Below are positions 8,154 to 17,427 of a stretch of 64,000 nucleotides of DNA, piece after piece. Location: contig OZ243957.1 in NCBI GenBank assembly GCA_965214585.1, positions 1 to 64,000 of the forward strand, given 5' to 3'. Position 1 is the first letter of the stretch. The number at the start of each line of letters is the position of its first letter. Made by a program: the position numbers and the translations under genes. The notes under the pieces are model-generated. The model ran no database searches. It saw only the letters and a list, made by a program, of their open reading frames with translations, and had not been told where the DNA came from. This stretch comes from JAHCHG01 sp965214585 (lineage in GTDB: Bacteria > Acidobacteriota > Blastocatellia > Pyrinomonadales > Pyrinomonadaceae).

Positions 8154-8570
8154 TCACGGTAAAAGCTGAAAAGCCTCACAATGTTTCGGTCTGAAAATGC
8201 TGAAATGCCGACGGTCAACCGTTAAAATCTTCTCGATATTTAATCTTTCCGCCATCGCCACGATCACCGCGTCAACCAGATCAATATTGTTATCGTCATA
8301 CTTTTCCAAAATCTCAGCGGCACGTTCCAAATCGCTTTCGGTTGTGCGAACGAGTTCAAAATCTCCATTCGCAACACTTCGCAGAAAATTCGTTAATTTA
8401 TCTACGTCCAATCTCCGCAAAATCAAATGAGCGAGTTCGGGCAGAACCAAATCAGGCAAAAGTGCATTGAGCGATTCATCGTCGAAAATCTCATCACACG
8501 ATTCGTGAAATTCGTCGTCTTTGTCAAAATACGCATACAAAAATCCCGTGTCAAAAATTGATTTTTCCAT
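8154..8570 (-). CDS. PIN-domain toxin (VapC-like ribonuclease)
   Basis: A 138-residue PIN domain. Acidic catalytic residues expected of this nuclease fold are visible: Asp in IFDTGFLYAYFDKDDEFH near the N terminus, Glu in LPELAHLI, and the pair of Asp in NIDLVDAVIVAMAE and ILTVDRRHF. I chose ATG 8570 because it overlaps the stop of the upstream antitoxin by one base (TAATG), the usual coupling in such pairs; an in-frame upstream ATG (8585) would overlap further. In VapBC systems the toxin cleaves RNA, often tRNA, and is neutralised by its partner. Its target here is unknown. Confidence 0.85.
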   Translation of the reverse strand: MEKSIFDTGFLYAYFDKDDEFHESCDEIFDDESLNALLPDLVLPELAHLILRRLDVDKLTNFLRSVANGDFELVRTTESDLERAAEILEKYDDNNIDLVDAVIVAMAERLNIEKILTVDRRHFSIFRPKHCEAFQLLP

Positions 8571-8854
8571 TACGGCAAACTCCAACCTTCGCGTTTATTG
8601 ATGCCTTCCGCAAGAATTTCGTCAACTCTTTGTGAAGTATCGCTATGCCCGCTGTTTCCCATTCCCGAAAGTTTTTTAAGCCTTTCAAGTCTGGCTTTTT
8701 CTCTCGCTTCGTCAGACAACTCCGTATCTTCCGACGATTTTGCTCCGTTCTTCTTTTCTTCTTTCAAATTTTCAACAAACTCCAAAACCTCCGCCTTTTT
8801 ATCATCCGGCAAAACGTGAACCGCTTCGACAATTTTTTGTTCTAAATTTTCCAT
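8570..8854 (-). CDS. VapB-like antitoxin (DUF2281-like)
   Basis: A 94-residue charged protein from ATG 8854 (MENLEQK), preceded by GAGGA. It begins with a helix pair containing LPDDKKAEVLEFVENLKEE, typical of DUF2281-like antitoxins that accompany PIN toxins. A disordered acidic/basic segment follows, then a C-terminal segment (VDEILAEGINKREGWSLP) that probably wraps the toxin. An in-frame ATG at 8908 exists, but the ribosome site favours 8854. The TAATG junction with the toxin gene supports a two-gene operon. Confidence 0.78.
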   Translation of the reverse strand: MENLEQKIVEAVHVLPDDKKAEVLEFVENLKEEKKNGAKSSEDTELSDEAREKARLERLKKLSGMGNSGHSDTSQRVDEILAEGINKREGWSLP

Positions 8855-9210
8855 TTTATTTTTCCTCACTTTCTTCTCTATTATGTCCGCATTCAAGCAT
8901 TTTACCATTTTGATAAACGTCTATGTTCATTACTCGCCCTTCTGCATAAGTCGTTTTGTCCTTTTCTTAAATTTTATTATATCGAAAAAACGAAACAATG
9001 TGGTCATTTACCATTCCCGCCGTTTGCATAAAAGCGTAACAAATCGTCGAACCGGCGAAATTAAAACTGAGTTTGATTTATAAGATTTTCCGCAAAGCGG
9101 TGTGCAGCCGCATTGCCTGCCGGTGCGGAGTGAAAACAGCAAGAGGATAAAGGACGTTTAGGATGTTTGGAAAAAGGCTTGAGCCATCCGAATATCACAG
9201 ATTAATGTTG

Positions 9211-9408
9211 TTTGAAAAATAAATACCGCAAAAAATAATTCATTCGTTTTAGCCCGTGATAACGGGCTACAGAACAAACGGCTGTCGCTATCTTCGATAG
9301 CTCTAAATGTATATGTTTCAATGACCTAGCGTTCCGCTACGCTTCACGCTAGGCTTTACGCTGTCGCCATCTTCGATGGCTGACTTATTGCGGTATTATT
9401 TTTTCAAA
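9211..9408. mobile_element. 198-base element with inverted ends
   Basis: The 604 bases between the antitoxin start and the YbdK-type gene hold no convincing gene. Within them, TTTGAAAAATAAATACCGCA at 9211 is mirrored at 9388-9408. Inside are several small hairpins: TAGCCCGTGATAACGGGCTA, GCTATCTTCGATAGC, AGCGTTCCGCTACGCTTCACGCT and GCCATCTTCGATGGC. Similar outer ends flank the 133-base elements near 49780-50000 and 52370-52400, so this is probably one larger family. Confidence 0.7.
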
Positions 9409-9458
9409 GACTATAAAGCGGCTGAAAGGAAAGATCGCGTAAGGTGAGTTGATAAAAA

Positions 9459-10580
9459 TTAATCAAAACACTTTTCCGGCACATTTTCCATCGTGTTTTT
9501 AATCAGCATATCAACGACCGGCTTAAAGTCTTCACCAGATTCGTGATAAACCTTCAATTGTTCATCAGCCGAAGTTCCGCGATCTAAAATCGTGTGAATG
9601 TGTTCAACTTCTTTGCGCGAATCCAGTTCGTCTAAAACATCGTCAACAAATTCGAGCAGTTCACGAATCAAATCTTTGACCGGAACTTCCTTTTGTTTGC
9701 CGAGATCGAGCAGTTTTCCGTCCAGACCGTAACGAACGGCACGCCATTTATTTTCCTGAATATACATCCGGCGATAAAGGCGAAAACCGAGATTTTTGTC
9801 AAGGAGATTTGAAAGTTTCGCCACAATCGCCTGAAAAAGCGCGGCGACGGCAATCGTGTCGTCAACTCTGGTCGGAATGTCGCAAACGCGGAATTCGAGC
9901 GTCGGAAATTTCGGATGCGGGCGAATGTCCCACCAGATTTTCGTTGCGTCCTGAATGCAGTTCATCTTTACAAGCGTATCAATATATCTCTGAAAAGATT
10001 GGTGCGTGTCGAAATGATCGGGAATATCGGTGCGCGGGAATTTTTTGAAAACTTCCGAGCGATAGCTTTTCAGTCCGGTATTAAAACCGAGCCAGAACGG
10101 TGAAGAAGTCGTCATCGCCAGAACGTGCGGCAGAAAATAACGCGCGGCGTTCATAATGTGAATCTGACGGTCTTTGTCGGCGATTCCGACGTGAACGTGA
10201 ACGCCGAAAATCAGCAAGGAACGCGCCACCATTTGCAGTTCCTGTATCAGAAGTTTATACCTGTCGTGTTCAAAAATCGTCTGCTCCGACCATTTGGAAA
10301 ACGGATGCGTCGAAGCGGCGACAATCTCCATTCCTTTTTTGCGGGCAAGCGACGAAATAACACAGCGCAGTTTCGTAATGTCTTCGCGGGCTTCCTGTAT
10401 ATTATGGCAGACTCCCGTGCCGACCTCGATCATAGACTGAATCATTTCGGGCTTTATCTTCTCGCCCAAAAGCATTTTGCCTTCGTCCAGAATTTCCGAA
10501 ACGTGAGATTTCAGTTCTCTCGTTTCGGGGTCAACGATTTGAAATTCTTCTTCGATTCCGAGTGTAAATTTATCAAACAT
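9459..10580 (-). CDS. GCS2-type carboxylate-amine ligase (YbdK family)
   Basis: A 373-residue ATP-dependent ligase of the glutamate-cysteine ligase 2 family. It begins FTLGIEEEFQIVDPETREL, the diagnostic N-terminal strand with the metal-binding glutamates, and has GVHVHVG, AARYFLPHVLAMTTSSPFW and WWDIRPHPKFPTLEFRVCDIPT further on, all typical of YbdK proteins. E. coli YbdK shows weak gamma-glutamylcysteine synthesis, but the true substrate of most members is unknown. No glutathione synthetase is nearby. A 7-base-period array lies immediately upstream of the start codon, in the leader. Confidence 0.88.
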   Translation of the reverse strand: MFDKFTLGIEEEFQIVDPETRELKSHVSEILDEGKMLLGEKIKPEMIQSMIEVGTGVCHNIQEAREDITKLRCVISSLARKKGMEIVAASTHPFSKWSEQTIFEHDRYKLLIQELQMVARSLLIFGVHVHVGIADKDRQIHIMNAARYFLPHVLAMTTSSPFWLGFNTGLKSYRSEVFKKFPRTDIPDHFDTHQSFQRYIDTLVKMNCIQDATKIWWDIRPHPKFPTLEFRVCDIPTRVDDTIAVAALFQAIVAKLSNLLDKNLGFRLYRRMYIQENKWRAVRYGLDGKLLDLGKQKEVPVKDLIRELLEFVDDVLDELDSRKEVEHIHTILDRGTSADEQLKVYHESGEDFKPVVDMLIKNTMENVPEKCFD

Positions 10581-10590
10581 AATTTTTAAT

Positions 10591-10653
10591 GGTTTTTGGT
10601 TTTTGGTCTTCGGTCTTTGGTTTTCGGTCTTTGGTTTTTGGTTTTTGGTTTTA
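10591..10653. repeat. Nine-unit 7-base tandem array
   Basis: Nine consecutive 7-base units of consensus GGTYTTT run without interruption from 10591 to 10653, just upstream of the YbdK-type gene (start 10580). About 28 bases further on, 10681-10698 (ACAAAGACCAAAAACCAAT) reads as the complementary strand of the same array, so the pair can form a hairpin. This is the clearest member of the heptad family. Confidence 0.9.
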
Positions 10654-10730
10654 TCTTTACTGGAAATCTTCTAAAAGATTTACAAAGACCAAAAACCAAT
10701 TCATTTATTTTCGAGTGCGCTTTTGAAAAA

Positions 10731-11063
10731 TTATTCCAAGCCCAATTCGCGCTCCAATAAATTTTTATTTTCATCCGAAAGGTGCATAAAGCGGATGCCG
10801 ACACCTTGACCGGGATCGGTGTAAGCGACCACGCCGCCGATGGAAACTTCCCTTCCGCCGAGCATCATCCGCATCGCCAGTTCGCCGCCGACATCGAGTT
10901 TCGCGCTCGTCGTCATATACAAACCGCCGATTCCAATATCTCTCGTATTGGCAATTCCCGTCGCATCTCCGCCCTCGAAATGAACGTCAACGATCAACTT
11001 TTTTCTGTCCGACTGCCGCTTTTCCGTCGGCGACAACGCTTCGTCCGGCTGTTTTGGTGTCAT
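10731..11063 (-). CDS. PilZ-domain protein
   Basis: A 110-residue single-domain protein with PilZ features: the N-terminal basic motif KRQSDRKKL, followed by TRDIGIGGLYM, which corresponds to the (D/N)xSxxG motif that contacts cyclic-di-GMP, then a beta-barrel ending VGIRFMHLSDENKNLLE. The serine of the motif is replaced by isoleucine and the arginine motif is not canonical, so nucleotide binding is plausible but not certain. PilZ proteins act as cyclic-di-GMP receptors, and the window contains several enzymes that could make or break this messenger. Confidence 0.8.
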   Translation of the reverse strand: MTPKQPDEALSPTEKRQSDRKKLIVDVHFEGGDATGIANTRDIGIGGLYMTTSAKLDVGGELAMRMMLGGREVSIGGVVAYTDPGQGVGIRFMHLSDENKNLLERELGLE

Positions 11064-11243
11064 TTTTTATTTTTCCGAATTTATTGATTTAAGATTCATC
11101 CACAGTTTATTATCTTTTCCGATTTAAAAAATTTTTTTTGTTTAATATAAATCTAATACGACTTTTTGGCAAAAACAATTTGGCGAAATTTAAGTTCTTT
11201 TTTCGCAAGTCTTTATTCTGTTTGGAATTTTCAGTCTTTTCGG

Positions 11244-11267
11244 GTATTATCGTTGCAACGATAATAC
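11244..11267. promoter_or_regulatory. Perfect 24-base palindrome upstream of a secreted-protein gene
   Basis: GTATTATCGTTG is followed directly by its exact reverse complement. It lies in the 369-base gap between the divergent PilZ gene and the 930-residue secreted protein gene. A perfect dyad without loop or T-run suits a dimeric regulator better than a terminator. I cannot name the protein that would bind it. The rest of the gap shows nothing else I recognise. Confidence 0.5.
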
Positions 11268-11432
11268 ATTTCTGACCAGCTTACAGAAAGGTCGGTTTAG
11301 TTTTTGTTTCAATCACTTAAACTCAAAAGAACATATTATTAGTAATGTTTTAATCAAGTTACATTGAAAAATGTAAAAATCGAACTACTTTAACTTAAAT
11401 TTCCCGGAATAAAAAAAGGAGTAAAATAAAAA

Positions 11433-14225
11433 ATGAAAAAAATCCTGTTGGCGTGTGTAGCATTGATAACCGTGGCTATTTTGTCTGTGGTGATATTCTT
11501 TCCGCAAATCAAATCTGCTGTTAATGAAGAGAAAGATTACGGTAATCAACCCGATCTGCCCGGATTTGTTGACGAATCCGACCCGAATTTTAACAAAGAA
11601 GAATTTATGATGCGCCGCGCCGAAGACATTAATTTAAGACGCGGCATTTATGAAGGTGCGCAATTTGATCGGCAACTTCGTCCGCAAGCTATTGAAGAGA
11701 TGGAAATCCAAGAGCAGGCACTTGCGAAATTGGCAAAAGGTGACTATTCATTAAAATCCATTCAGGCGGCTTGGACACCAATCGGACCTAATCCGATTCC
11801 GAACGGTCAGACAACGCCGAGCGAACCTGTTTCGGGTCGCATCGCGGCAATTGCCGTTCATCCGACGAATCCGAACATCGTTTATGTCGGGGCGGCACAG
11901 GGCGGTGTTTTTCGTTCGATTGACGGCGGAGCAAATTGGACACCGATATTTGATTCGGCACAAAATCTGGCAATTGGTGCGATCAATTTTGCACCTTCCG
12001 ATCCGACGATTGTTTATGTCGGAACGGGCGAGCCGAATTTTGGAGCGAGAAATTACTTCGGAGTCGGAGTTTATCGCATAAATGCAAATGCGACACATAC
12101 GACCGCAACTCTTAGCGGACCGTTAAATCAAGGGACAAGCGTTAGTGGATTTTCCGGTGATGTCTTTACCGGACGCGGAATCGGTGAGATTCTCGTTCAT
12201 CCGACCAATCCCGATATAATTTTCGTGGCGACAACTTCCGGGACTGCCGGACTAAATGGAGCAGCTAATCAGCCGTTTCCTCCACGCGGAGTTTATCGTT
12301 CGACCAATGCGACAACCGCAACTCCGACCTTTGCACAACTTCCGTATCCGTTTGGTGCAACTAATCAAAACTTTAGTGCCAGAGATATGGCTTTGGATCC
12401 GCAAAACCCGGATAATTTAGTAGTGAATATTGTCGCTAACGGCGGCGGAATTATTACTTCTAATAATGCTCTCAACGCTAATCCGTCAACAGTTACGTTC
12501 ACGTTAACTCAAACATTTACCGGCGGGACAAGTGATGTGACGGCGGAATTTGCCGTTCAAAAAACGGGTGGGACGAATGGTGCGAGAACTTTTTACGCGG
12601 CAGCCGGATTTCAAGGCGGAACAGTTTATCGTTCAACTGACAGCGGTGCAACGTGGACTCTGCAGGTTGATAATAATTTCTGCACGCCGCAATGTTTTTA
12701 CGATATTGCAGTAGATATTGATCCGACTAATGAGGCGATTGTTTATCTCGGCGGTTCACCGCAGCTGATCTTCGGTAAATCCGTAACATCGGGAACTGCT
12801 TTTGTTCCGGTTTCGGCTGGACTGCACGTTGATACGCACGCGATTGCGGTTGCACCTTCTACTCCGGCGGTTATTTATCTGGGAACGGACGGCGGAATTT
12901 ACAGATCGAACGATGCAGGTGTAACTTTTACAAATTTGAACAATACGACGATGTTTGCAACTCAATTTGTCGGTATGGATGTGCATCCAACCGACCCGAA
13001 CTTCACGCTTGCCGGAACGCAGGATAACGGAACGAACCTTTTTCAACCGACGGCAACTTGGTTTCGTGCGGATTTCGGGGACGGCGGTTATGCTGTAATT
13101 GACCAAAATTCTCCCGATGTTGTCAATACGACAATGTATCACACATACTTTAATCAAACGAACGCGATGGGTTACGCCAGAGTTATGAATACTGCCAATG
13201 CAACCGACGGTAATTGGGACTTTTTCGGCTGCGGTTTCGGCGGTTCAATACCAAACGGTATGACTTGTGCGGCAACGGCGATCAACTTTTACCCGCCGAT
13301 GGAACGCGGTCCGGGAAATCCGAATACATTATATTTCGGTTCGGATGTTCTGTATCGCTCGGCTAACGCCGGAACGACGATGACAAAGGTTAGTCAAGAG
13401 CCGATTGTATCCGGCGTGGCAATTCTTTCGATTGGAATTTCGCCGCAAAATGATAACGTCCGCGTTGTCGGTCTAAATGGCGGACAACTATTCGGCACAA
13501 CTACAGGTGCAACTACATTAGTTGATCTCGATCCGACCAATGCTGTTCCGAATGTTCCGATAAATCGCAGCGTGATTGATCCGACTACTCAGACAACGGC
13601 TTACGTTGCGCTTTCGGCATTCGGCATTCCGAATGTTTATAAAACAACCAACTTAGGCAATACCGGAACAACTTGGGTTGCTGCCAGCGGAACTGGCGGA
13701 ACGGCTATTCCGCAAGTTCCGGTTAATGTTTTACTTGTTGATCCGCAAGTTCCCAGCAATATTTATGCGGGAACGGATATTGGCGTTTACGTTTCGTCCG
13801 ACGGCGGAGGCACTTGGAATCCGTTTGGGACGGGCTTGCCGAGATTAGCTGTTTTCGATATGAAAATTACATCTAACCGCTTGGTTCGCATCGCCACCCA
13901 CGGACGCGGAATGTTTCAAACTCCGGCACTCGCCGCACCGACGGCTTCTTCGGCAACCGTCAGCGGACAAGTTGCAACAAATTTCGGACGCGGAATTTCC
14001 AGAGCGATTGTCGAGATCACCGATCAGAACGGCACTAAGAGAACGGCAATGACCAATCAATTCGGTTATTACAACTTCTCGGATGTCGAGGTCGGCGGAA
14101 CTTACGTTATCAATGCAAGACACAAGCGTTATAAATTCAATTCGCAGACGATCTCCGTCAACGAATCATTAACGAATGTGAATCTGATCGCCGGAAACGC
14201 GGGCGTATTCGGAAGTCTGAGATAA
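11433..14225 (+). CDS. Large secreted BNR/beta-propeller protein with Cna/CarboxypepD-type C-terminal domain
   Basis: A 930-residue exported protein with GGAG upstream of ATG 11433 and a signal peptide (MKKILLACVALITVAILSVVIFF). From about residue 108 it is built of repeated propeller blades with the pattern 'hPTNPNIVYVGAAQGGVFRSIDGGANWTP', the Asp-box (SxDxGxxW) signature of sialidase/sortilin-like propellers: SIDGGANW, STDSGATW, SSDGGGTW. The last ~85 residues (ATVSGQV...GISRAIVEITD...TNQFGYYNFSDVEVGGTYVI) form a carboxypeptidase regulatory-like domain, often used for surface attachment. No catalytic sialidase residues are apparent, so binding or structural roles are as likely as enzymatic ones. 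Confidence 0.85.
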   Translation: MKKILLACVALITVAILSVVIFFPQIKSAVNEEKDYGNQPDLPGFVDESDPNFNKEEFMMRRAEDINLRRGIYEGAQFDRQLRPQAIEEMEIQEQALAKLAKGDYSLKSIQAAWTPIGPNPIPNGQTTPSEPVSGRIAAIAVHPTNPNIVYVGAAQGGVFRSIDGGANWTPIFDSAQNLAIGAINFAPSDPTIVYVGTGEPNFGARNYFGVGVYRINANATHTTATLSGPLNQGTSVSGFSGDVFTGRGIGEILVHPTNPDIIFVATTSGTAGLNGAANQPFPPRGVYRSTNATTATPTFAQLPYPFGATNQNFSARDMALDPQNPDNLVVNIVANGGGIITSNNALNANPSTVTFTLTQTFTGGTSDVTAEFAVQKTGGTNGARTFYAAAGFQGGTVYRSTDSGATWTLQVDNNFCTPQCFYDIAVDIDPTNEAIVYLGGSPQLIFGKSVTSGTAFVPVSAGLHVDTHAIAVAPSTPAVIYLGTDGGIYRSNDAGVTFTNLNNTTMFATQFVGMDVHPTDPNFTLAGTQDNGTNLFQPTATWFRADFGDGGYAVIDQNSPDVVNTTMYHTYFNQTNAMGYARVMNTANATDGNWDFFGCGFGGSIPNGMTCAATAINFYPPMERGPGNPNTLYFGSDVLYRSANAGTTMTKVSQEPIVSGVAILSIGISPQNDNVRVVGLNGGQLFGTTTGATTLVDLDPTNAVPNVPINRSVIDPTTQTTAYVALSAFGIPNVYKTTNLGNTGTTWVAASGTGGTAIPQVPVNVLLVDPQVPSNIYAGTDIGVYVSSDGGGTWNPFGTGLPRLAVFDMKITSNRLVRIATHGRGMFQTPALAAPTASSATVSGQVATNFGRGISRAIVEITDQNGTKRTAMTNQFGYYNFSDVEVGGTYVINARHKRYKFNSQTISVNESLTNVNLIAGNAGVFGSLR

Positions 14226-14250
14226 GTTTTACTTTTCAGACTCGTATGAA

Positions 14251-14295
14251 AAATATTGAAGCCGGTAAATTATTTACCGGCTTCAATATTTTTTA
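14251..14295 (+). terminator. Strong intrinsic terminator
   Basis: A perfect 19-base stem (AAATATTGAAGCCGGTAAA and its complement) with a 3-base loop, followed by TTTT, begins 26 bases after the stop of the secreted propeller gene. Confidence 0.85.
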
Positions 14296-14461
14296 AATCG
14301 CCGGATTTTATTTTGCAAATATGATTCAAAAATTTCGGGTTTGCAATTTTTTTTCAAGAAAGTTACCATAAACCTCAATTAAACTAAGTCTTTAATTAGT
14401 CTAATTCCTCGATATAAGTTAAAATTAAAAATCAAATTTACAATGCGGTTTTCGCTTTTCT

Positions 14462-15595
14462 ATGGGATTTTCAACAACAGCAATTCACGCGGGCAATGAA
14501 CCGGATACAGCGACAGGCGCGGTTTCCGTTCCGATTTATCAAACTTCGACTTACGCGCAGGAAGGACTCGGCAAACATAAGGGTTTTGAATATGCTCGAA
14601 CGCAGAATCCGACGCGGCTTGCGCTGGAGAAAAATATCGCCGCGCTCGAAGGCGCGGAATACGGTTTTGCGTTTGCTTCGGGAATGGCGGCGATTGACAC
14701 GACCTTAAAACTCGTCAAAGCCGGCGACCACGTTATTTTGGGCGACAACACTTACGGCGGAACTTTTCGTCTGTTTGATAAAATCTTGTCGAATTACGGC
14801 ATCGAATTCGATCTGGTCGATACGGTTTTTGCGGAAAGTGTCGAAAAAGCGTTTAAGCCGAATACGAAAATGGTTTTCGTCGAAACTCCGACAAATCCCG
14901 TGATGAGCGTCACCGATTTGCAGGCGGTTTCCGAACTCGCCCACGCGCACGGAGCGAAAGTCGTCTGCGATAATACGTTTATGTCGCCGTATTTGCAGCG
15001 TCCGATGGATTTCGGCGTTGATATTGTCGTTCATTCGACGACGAAATATCTGAACGGACATTCGGACAGCGTCGGCGGTTTTGTCGCCCTTAATGACGAA
15101 GAAGATGCGAAATGGATCGGTTTTGTGCAGAACAGCGTCGGCGCGATTTTGTCGCCGTTCGATTCGTTTCTTGTTTTGCGCGGCACGAAAACGCTTGCCG
15201 TCCGTATGGAAAAACACGACGAAAACGGACGCGCGGTGGCAAGTTTTTTAAGCGAACACCCGAAAGTTGAAACGGTTTATTATCCCGGACTCATTTCGCA
15301 CAAGCAGCACGAAATCGCTAAACGTCAGCAGAAAGGCTTCGGCGGAATGGTCGCCTTTGAAACGGGTTCGCTGGAAAACGCAAAAAAAGTTCTCGAAAAC
15401 GTCAAACTTTGCACTTTGGCTGAAAGTTTGGGCGGCGTGGAAACATTAATTTCGCATCCGGCGACAATGACACACGCCTCCGTTCCCGCGGAAACGCGCA
15501 AAAAACTGGCGATCACCGACGGTTTAGTGAGAATCTCCGTCGGTATCGAAGATGTCGAAGATATTATTTCGGATTTGGATCAGGCGTTAAATTAG
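14462..15595 (+). CDS. Cys/Met-metabolism PLP enzyme (cystathionine gamma-synthase/lyase type)
   Basis: A 377-residue PLP-dependent transsulfuration enzyme. The cofactor lysine is Lys195 in HSTTKYLNGHSDSVGG. Other family marks are YARTQNPTR, ASGMAAIDTTLKLVKAGDH, VFVETPTNPVM and the C-terminal SLGGVETLISHPATMTHA. The family covers cystathionine gamma-synthase, gamma-lyase, methionine gamma-lyase and O-acetylhomoserine sulfhydrylase. The 'VETLISHPATMTHASVP' ending fits synthase/lyase rather than the sulfhydrylase, but the reaction cannot be fixed. I see no SAM riboswitch in the 236-base leader. Confidence 0.88.
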   Translation: MGFSTTAIHAGNEPDTATGAVSVPIYQTSTYAQEGLGKHKGFEYARTQNPTRLALEKNIAALEGAEYGFAFASGMAAIDTTLKLVKAGDHVILGDNTYGGTFRLFDKILSNYGIEFDLVDTVFAESVEKAFKPNTKMVFVETPTNPVMSVTDLQAVSELAHAHGAKVVCDNTFMSPYLQRPMDFGVDIVVHSTTKYLNGHSDSVGGFVALNDEEDAKWIGFVQNSVGAILSPFDSFLVLRGTKTLAVRMEKHDENGRAVASFLSEHPKVETVYYPGLISHKQHEIAKRQQKGFGGMVAFETGSLENAKKVLENVKLCTLAESLGGVETLISHPATMTHASVPAETRKKLAITDGLVRISVGIEDVEDIISDLDQALN

Positions 15596-15671
15596 TCGGC
15601 TGAAATTATTCGTAGTTTTAAATTTTATATAAACAAGCGGTTTAGGGGAAAATCAGAAAAAATTGTAAATT

Positions 15672-16610
15672 ATGTTGAAAGTAGAAACACACGCAACATC
15701 CCACGTCGGGCGGGTTCGCAAAGGTAATGAAGATAATTACCTGATGCTGAACATTGCAAACTCGAAAACCTGGATGAGTTCTCAGGACGCGGGCGAATTC
15801 GTCGTCGAATCGCAGAATTTTGAAATAACGGCGGACGGCGTGATTTTAGCCGTATCAGACGGAATGGGCGGCGCGTTAGCCGGCGAAGTCGCCAGCCAAA
15901 TGGCGGTTGAAACGGTTTGTCAGAGTTTTATTGACGAAAATGATCCCGATAAAACCTTATCGCCTGATAATCATCAAAAATCTCTCGTCGGCAAACTTTA
16001 TGATGCGACGGTTTATGCAAATCACCTGATTCATCGTCAAGGACGCACCGATCCGCAGTATCAGGGAATGGGAGCGACTTTTACAGGAGTCGGAATAACG
16101 CCCGAAGGAGTTGATTTGGTGCAGGTCGGCGACAGCCGCGTTTATCTGGTTCGCAACAGACAGATTTACCAAATTACCAAAGATCAATCGCTCGTTCAGC
16201 AGTTGATTGATGCCGGACAAATTCAGCCGGAAGAAGCCGAAACACATACGCTCAAAAATGTGATTTTGCAGGCACTCGGCGCACAAGGCGAGATTTTTCC
16301 CGTTTCCGCCCGTTTAATTCCCTGCCAAGATGATATTTTATTGATTTGCAGCGACGGCTTATCAAATAAAATTGAGGGCAAGGAAATGAAGAAAATTATT
16401 GAAGAAAATGTGCGGCAGCTTGAAATGGCGGCGGCGGAATTAGTGAAAATCGCCAACGAAAACGGCGGCGAAGACAATATTACTTTGATTATTGCCAAAC
16501 TCACCGGAGATGAACTGCCTGAGCCTTTTGATGAAGAAGTAAAAATTGAAATGGTAGATTTGGAAAATATACACGATACCGCCGATCAGGATACTGCCGA
16601 AATCATCTGA
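15672..16610 (+). CDS. PP2C-family serine/threonine protein phosphatase
   Basis: A 312-residue soluble phosphatase of the bacterial Stp/PrpC type. The metal-binding motifs appear in order: HVGRVRKGNEDNYL (residue ~10), LAVSDGMGGALAGEVAS, GMGATFTGVGI, VGDSRVYLVRNRQIYQIT, LLICSDGLSNKI and NGGEDNITLII. Two insertions (residues ~30-55 and a longer acidic C terminus) make it longer than Stp1 of ~240 residues. It would reverse Hanks-type kinase phosphorylation, but no kinase gene is in the window. It follows the PLP enzyme by 76 bases; co-transcription is possible. Confidence 0.92.
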   Translation: MLKVETHATSHVGRVRKGNEDNYLMLNIANSKTWMSSQDAGEFVVESQNFEITADGVILAVSDGMGGALAGEVASQMAVETVCQSFIDENDPDKTLSPDNHQKSLVGKLYDATVYANHLIHRQGRTDPQYQGMGATFTGVGITPEGVDLVQVGDSRVYLVRNRQIYQITKDQSLVQQLIDAGQIQPEEAETHTLKNVILQALGAQGEIFPVSARLIPCQDDILLICSDGLSNKIEGKEMKKIIEENVRQLEMAAAELVKIANENGGEDNITLIIAKLTGDELPEPFDEEVKIEMVDLENIHDTADQDTAEII

Positions 16611-16664
16611 AACGTCGGAAGTGTTTTTATTTTCCTGCTTTTAAAACAGCCTCAAACTTAAAGT

Positions 16665-16926
16665 TTTGGTAGTGAACTAAAAGTGATGTTCTATGAATTG
16701 CCGTCTGCTTTAGCTGACGGAAAGATTGCTGACAAGATAATCGGCTTTAGCCAAATTTCAAAAATATATTAATCATCCTTTCTGCTTTAGCTAAAGCAAA
16801 TAAGGAATAAATTTAATTTAGTAGTTCGGCTAAAGCCTGTCTTTTGCTGCAAACTAAACCGTCAGCTAAAGCAGACGGCAATTGATAAAAAAAACTTGTC
16901 AGCATTACTTTTGGTTCAATACCAAA
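16665..16926. mobile_element. 262-base MITE-like element, copy 1
   Basis: The element fills most of the 337-base gap before nfeD. Its ends are inverted repeats TTTGGTAGTGAACTAAAAGT...ACTTTTGGTTCAATACCAAA. Inside, three sub-palindromes use the words GCCGTCTGCTTTAGCTGACGG, CTTTAGCTAAAGC and GGCTTTAGCC. No reading frame is carried. A second copy at 63392-63651 is its reverse complement along nearly the whole length. Confidence 0.88.
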
Positions 16927-16947
16927 GTTTTTAATTTTTCACTATTT

Positions 16948-17427
16948 TCAACTTCTCCATTCGGGAAGTTCTCTTTCCTTGTTGAGCCGCCGAACATAAA
17001 TCGAAGAACCTTCGACGCGGACGACCTCGACCTTTTCGCCTTCTTCTAAATTCAGCCCTTCATCTATCGGAAAAGCCGTCCAGACCGAACCGTAAACCTT
17101 TACAGCCGCTTCGTTTAACGCTCCTTTGCTGGCATCCGTAACCGTTCCGATCTGACCGGGCAGAGTGTCAACTCCGGTTTTGTGAAAATCTTCATCGCCG
17201 TGCGAATAATAATTTGCAAAAATCGTCCGCGACATCGCCGTAAGTCCGATTGAAACTCCCGCAAAGATCAAGAACTGCAAACCGATGCCGACACCCAGCC
17301 AACCGGCTAAAGCCGCCGCAAACGCGCCGATTCCAAACCAGAGCAGCACAAATCCCAGCGTAAAGGTTTCGGCGATAACCAGAAAAACTCCGAGTATAAC
17401 CCACAATATCCAAGCGAATTGATCCAT
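16948..17427 (-). CDS. NfeD-family membrane protein
   Basis: A 159-residue protein with three or four membrane helices in the first ~65 residues (WILWVILGVFLVIAETFTLGFVLLWFGIGAFAAALAGW) and a C-terminal OB-fold of ~75 residues (GQIGTVTDASKGALNEAAVKVYGSVWTAFP...GEKVEVVRVEGSSIYVRRL). This is the short NfeD form, which usually works with a stomatin/SPFH protein in membrane quality control. No SPFH gene is adjacent here. Confidence 0.88.
   Translation of the reverse strand: MDQFAWILWVILGVFLVIAETFTLGFVLLWFGIGAFAAALAGWLGVGIGLQFLIFAGVSIGLTAMSRTIFANYYSHGDEDFHKTGVDTLPGQIGTVTDASKGALNEAAVKVYGSVWTAFPIDEGLNLEEGEKVEVVRVEGSSIYVRRLNKERELPEWRS

Noticed and set aside
14296..14461. Possible SAM riboswitch before the transsulfuration enzyme
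   Set aside because: No recognisable SAM-I/II helices; the only hairpin is the upstream gene's terminator.
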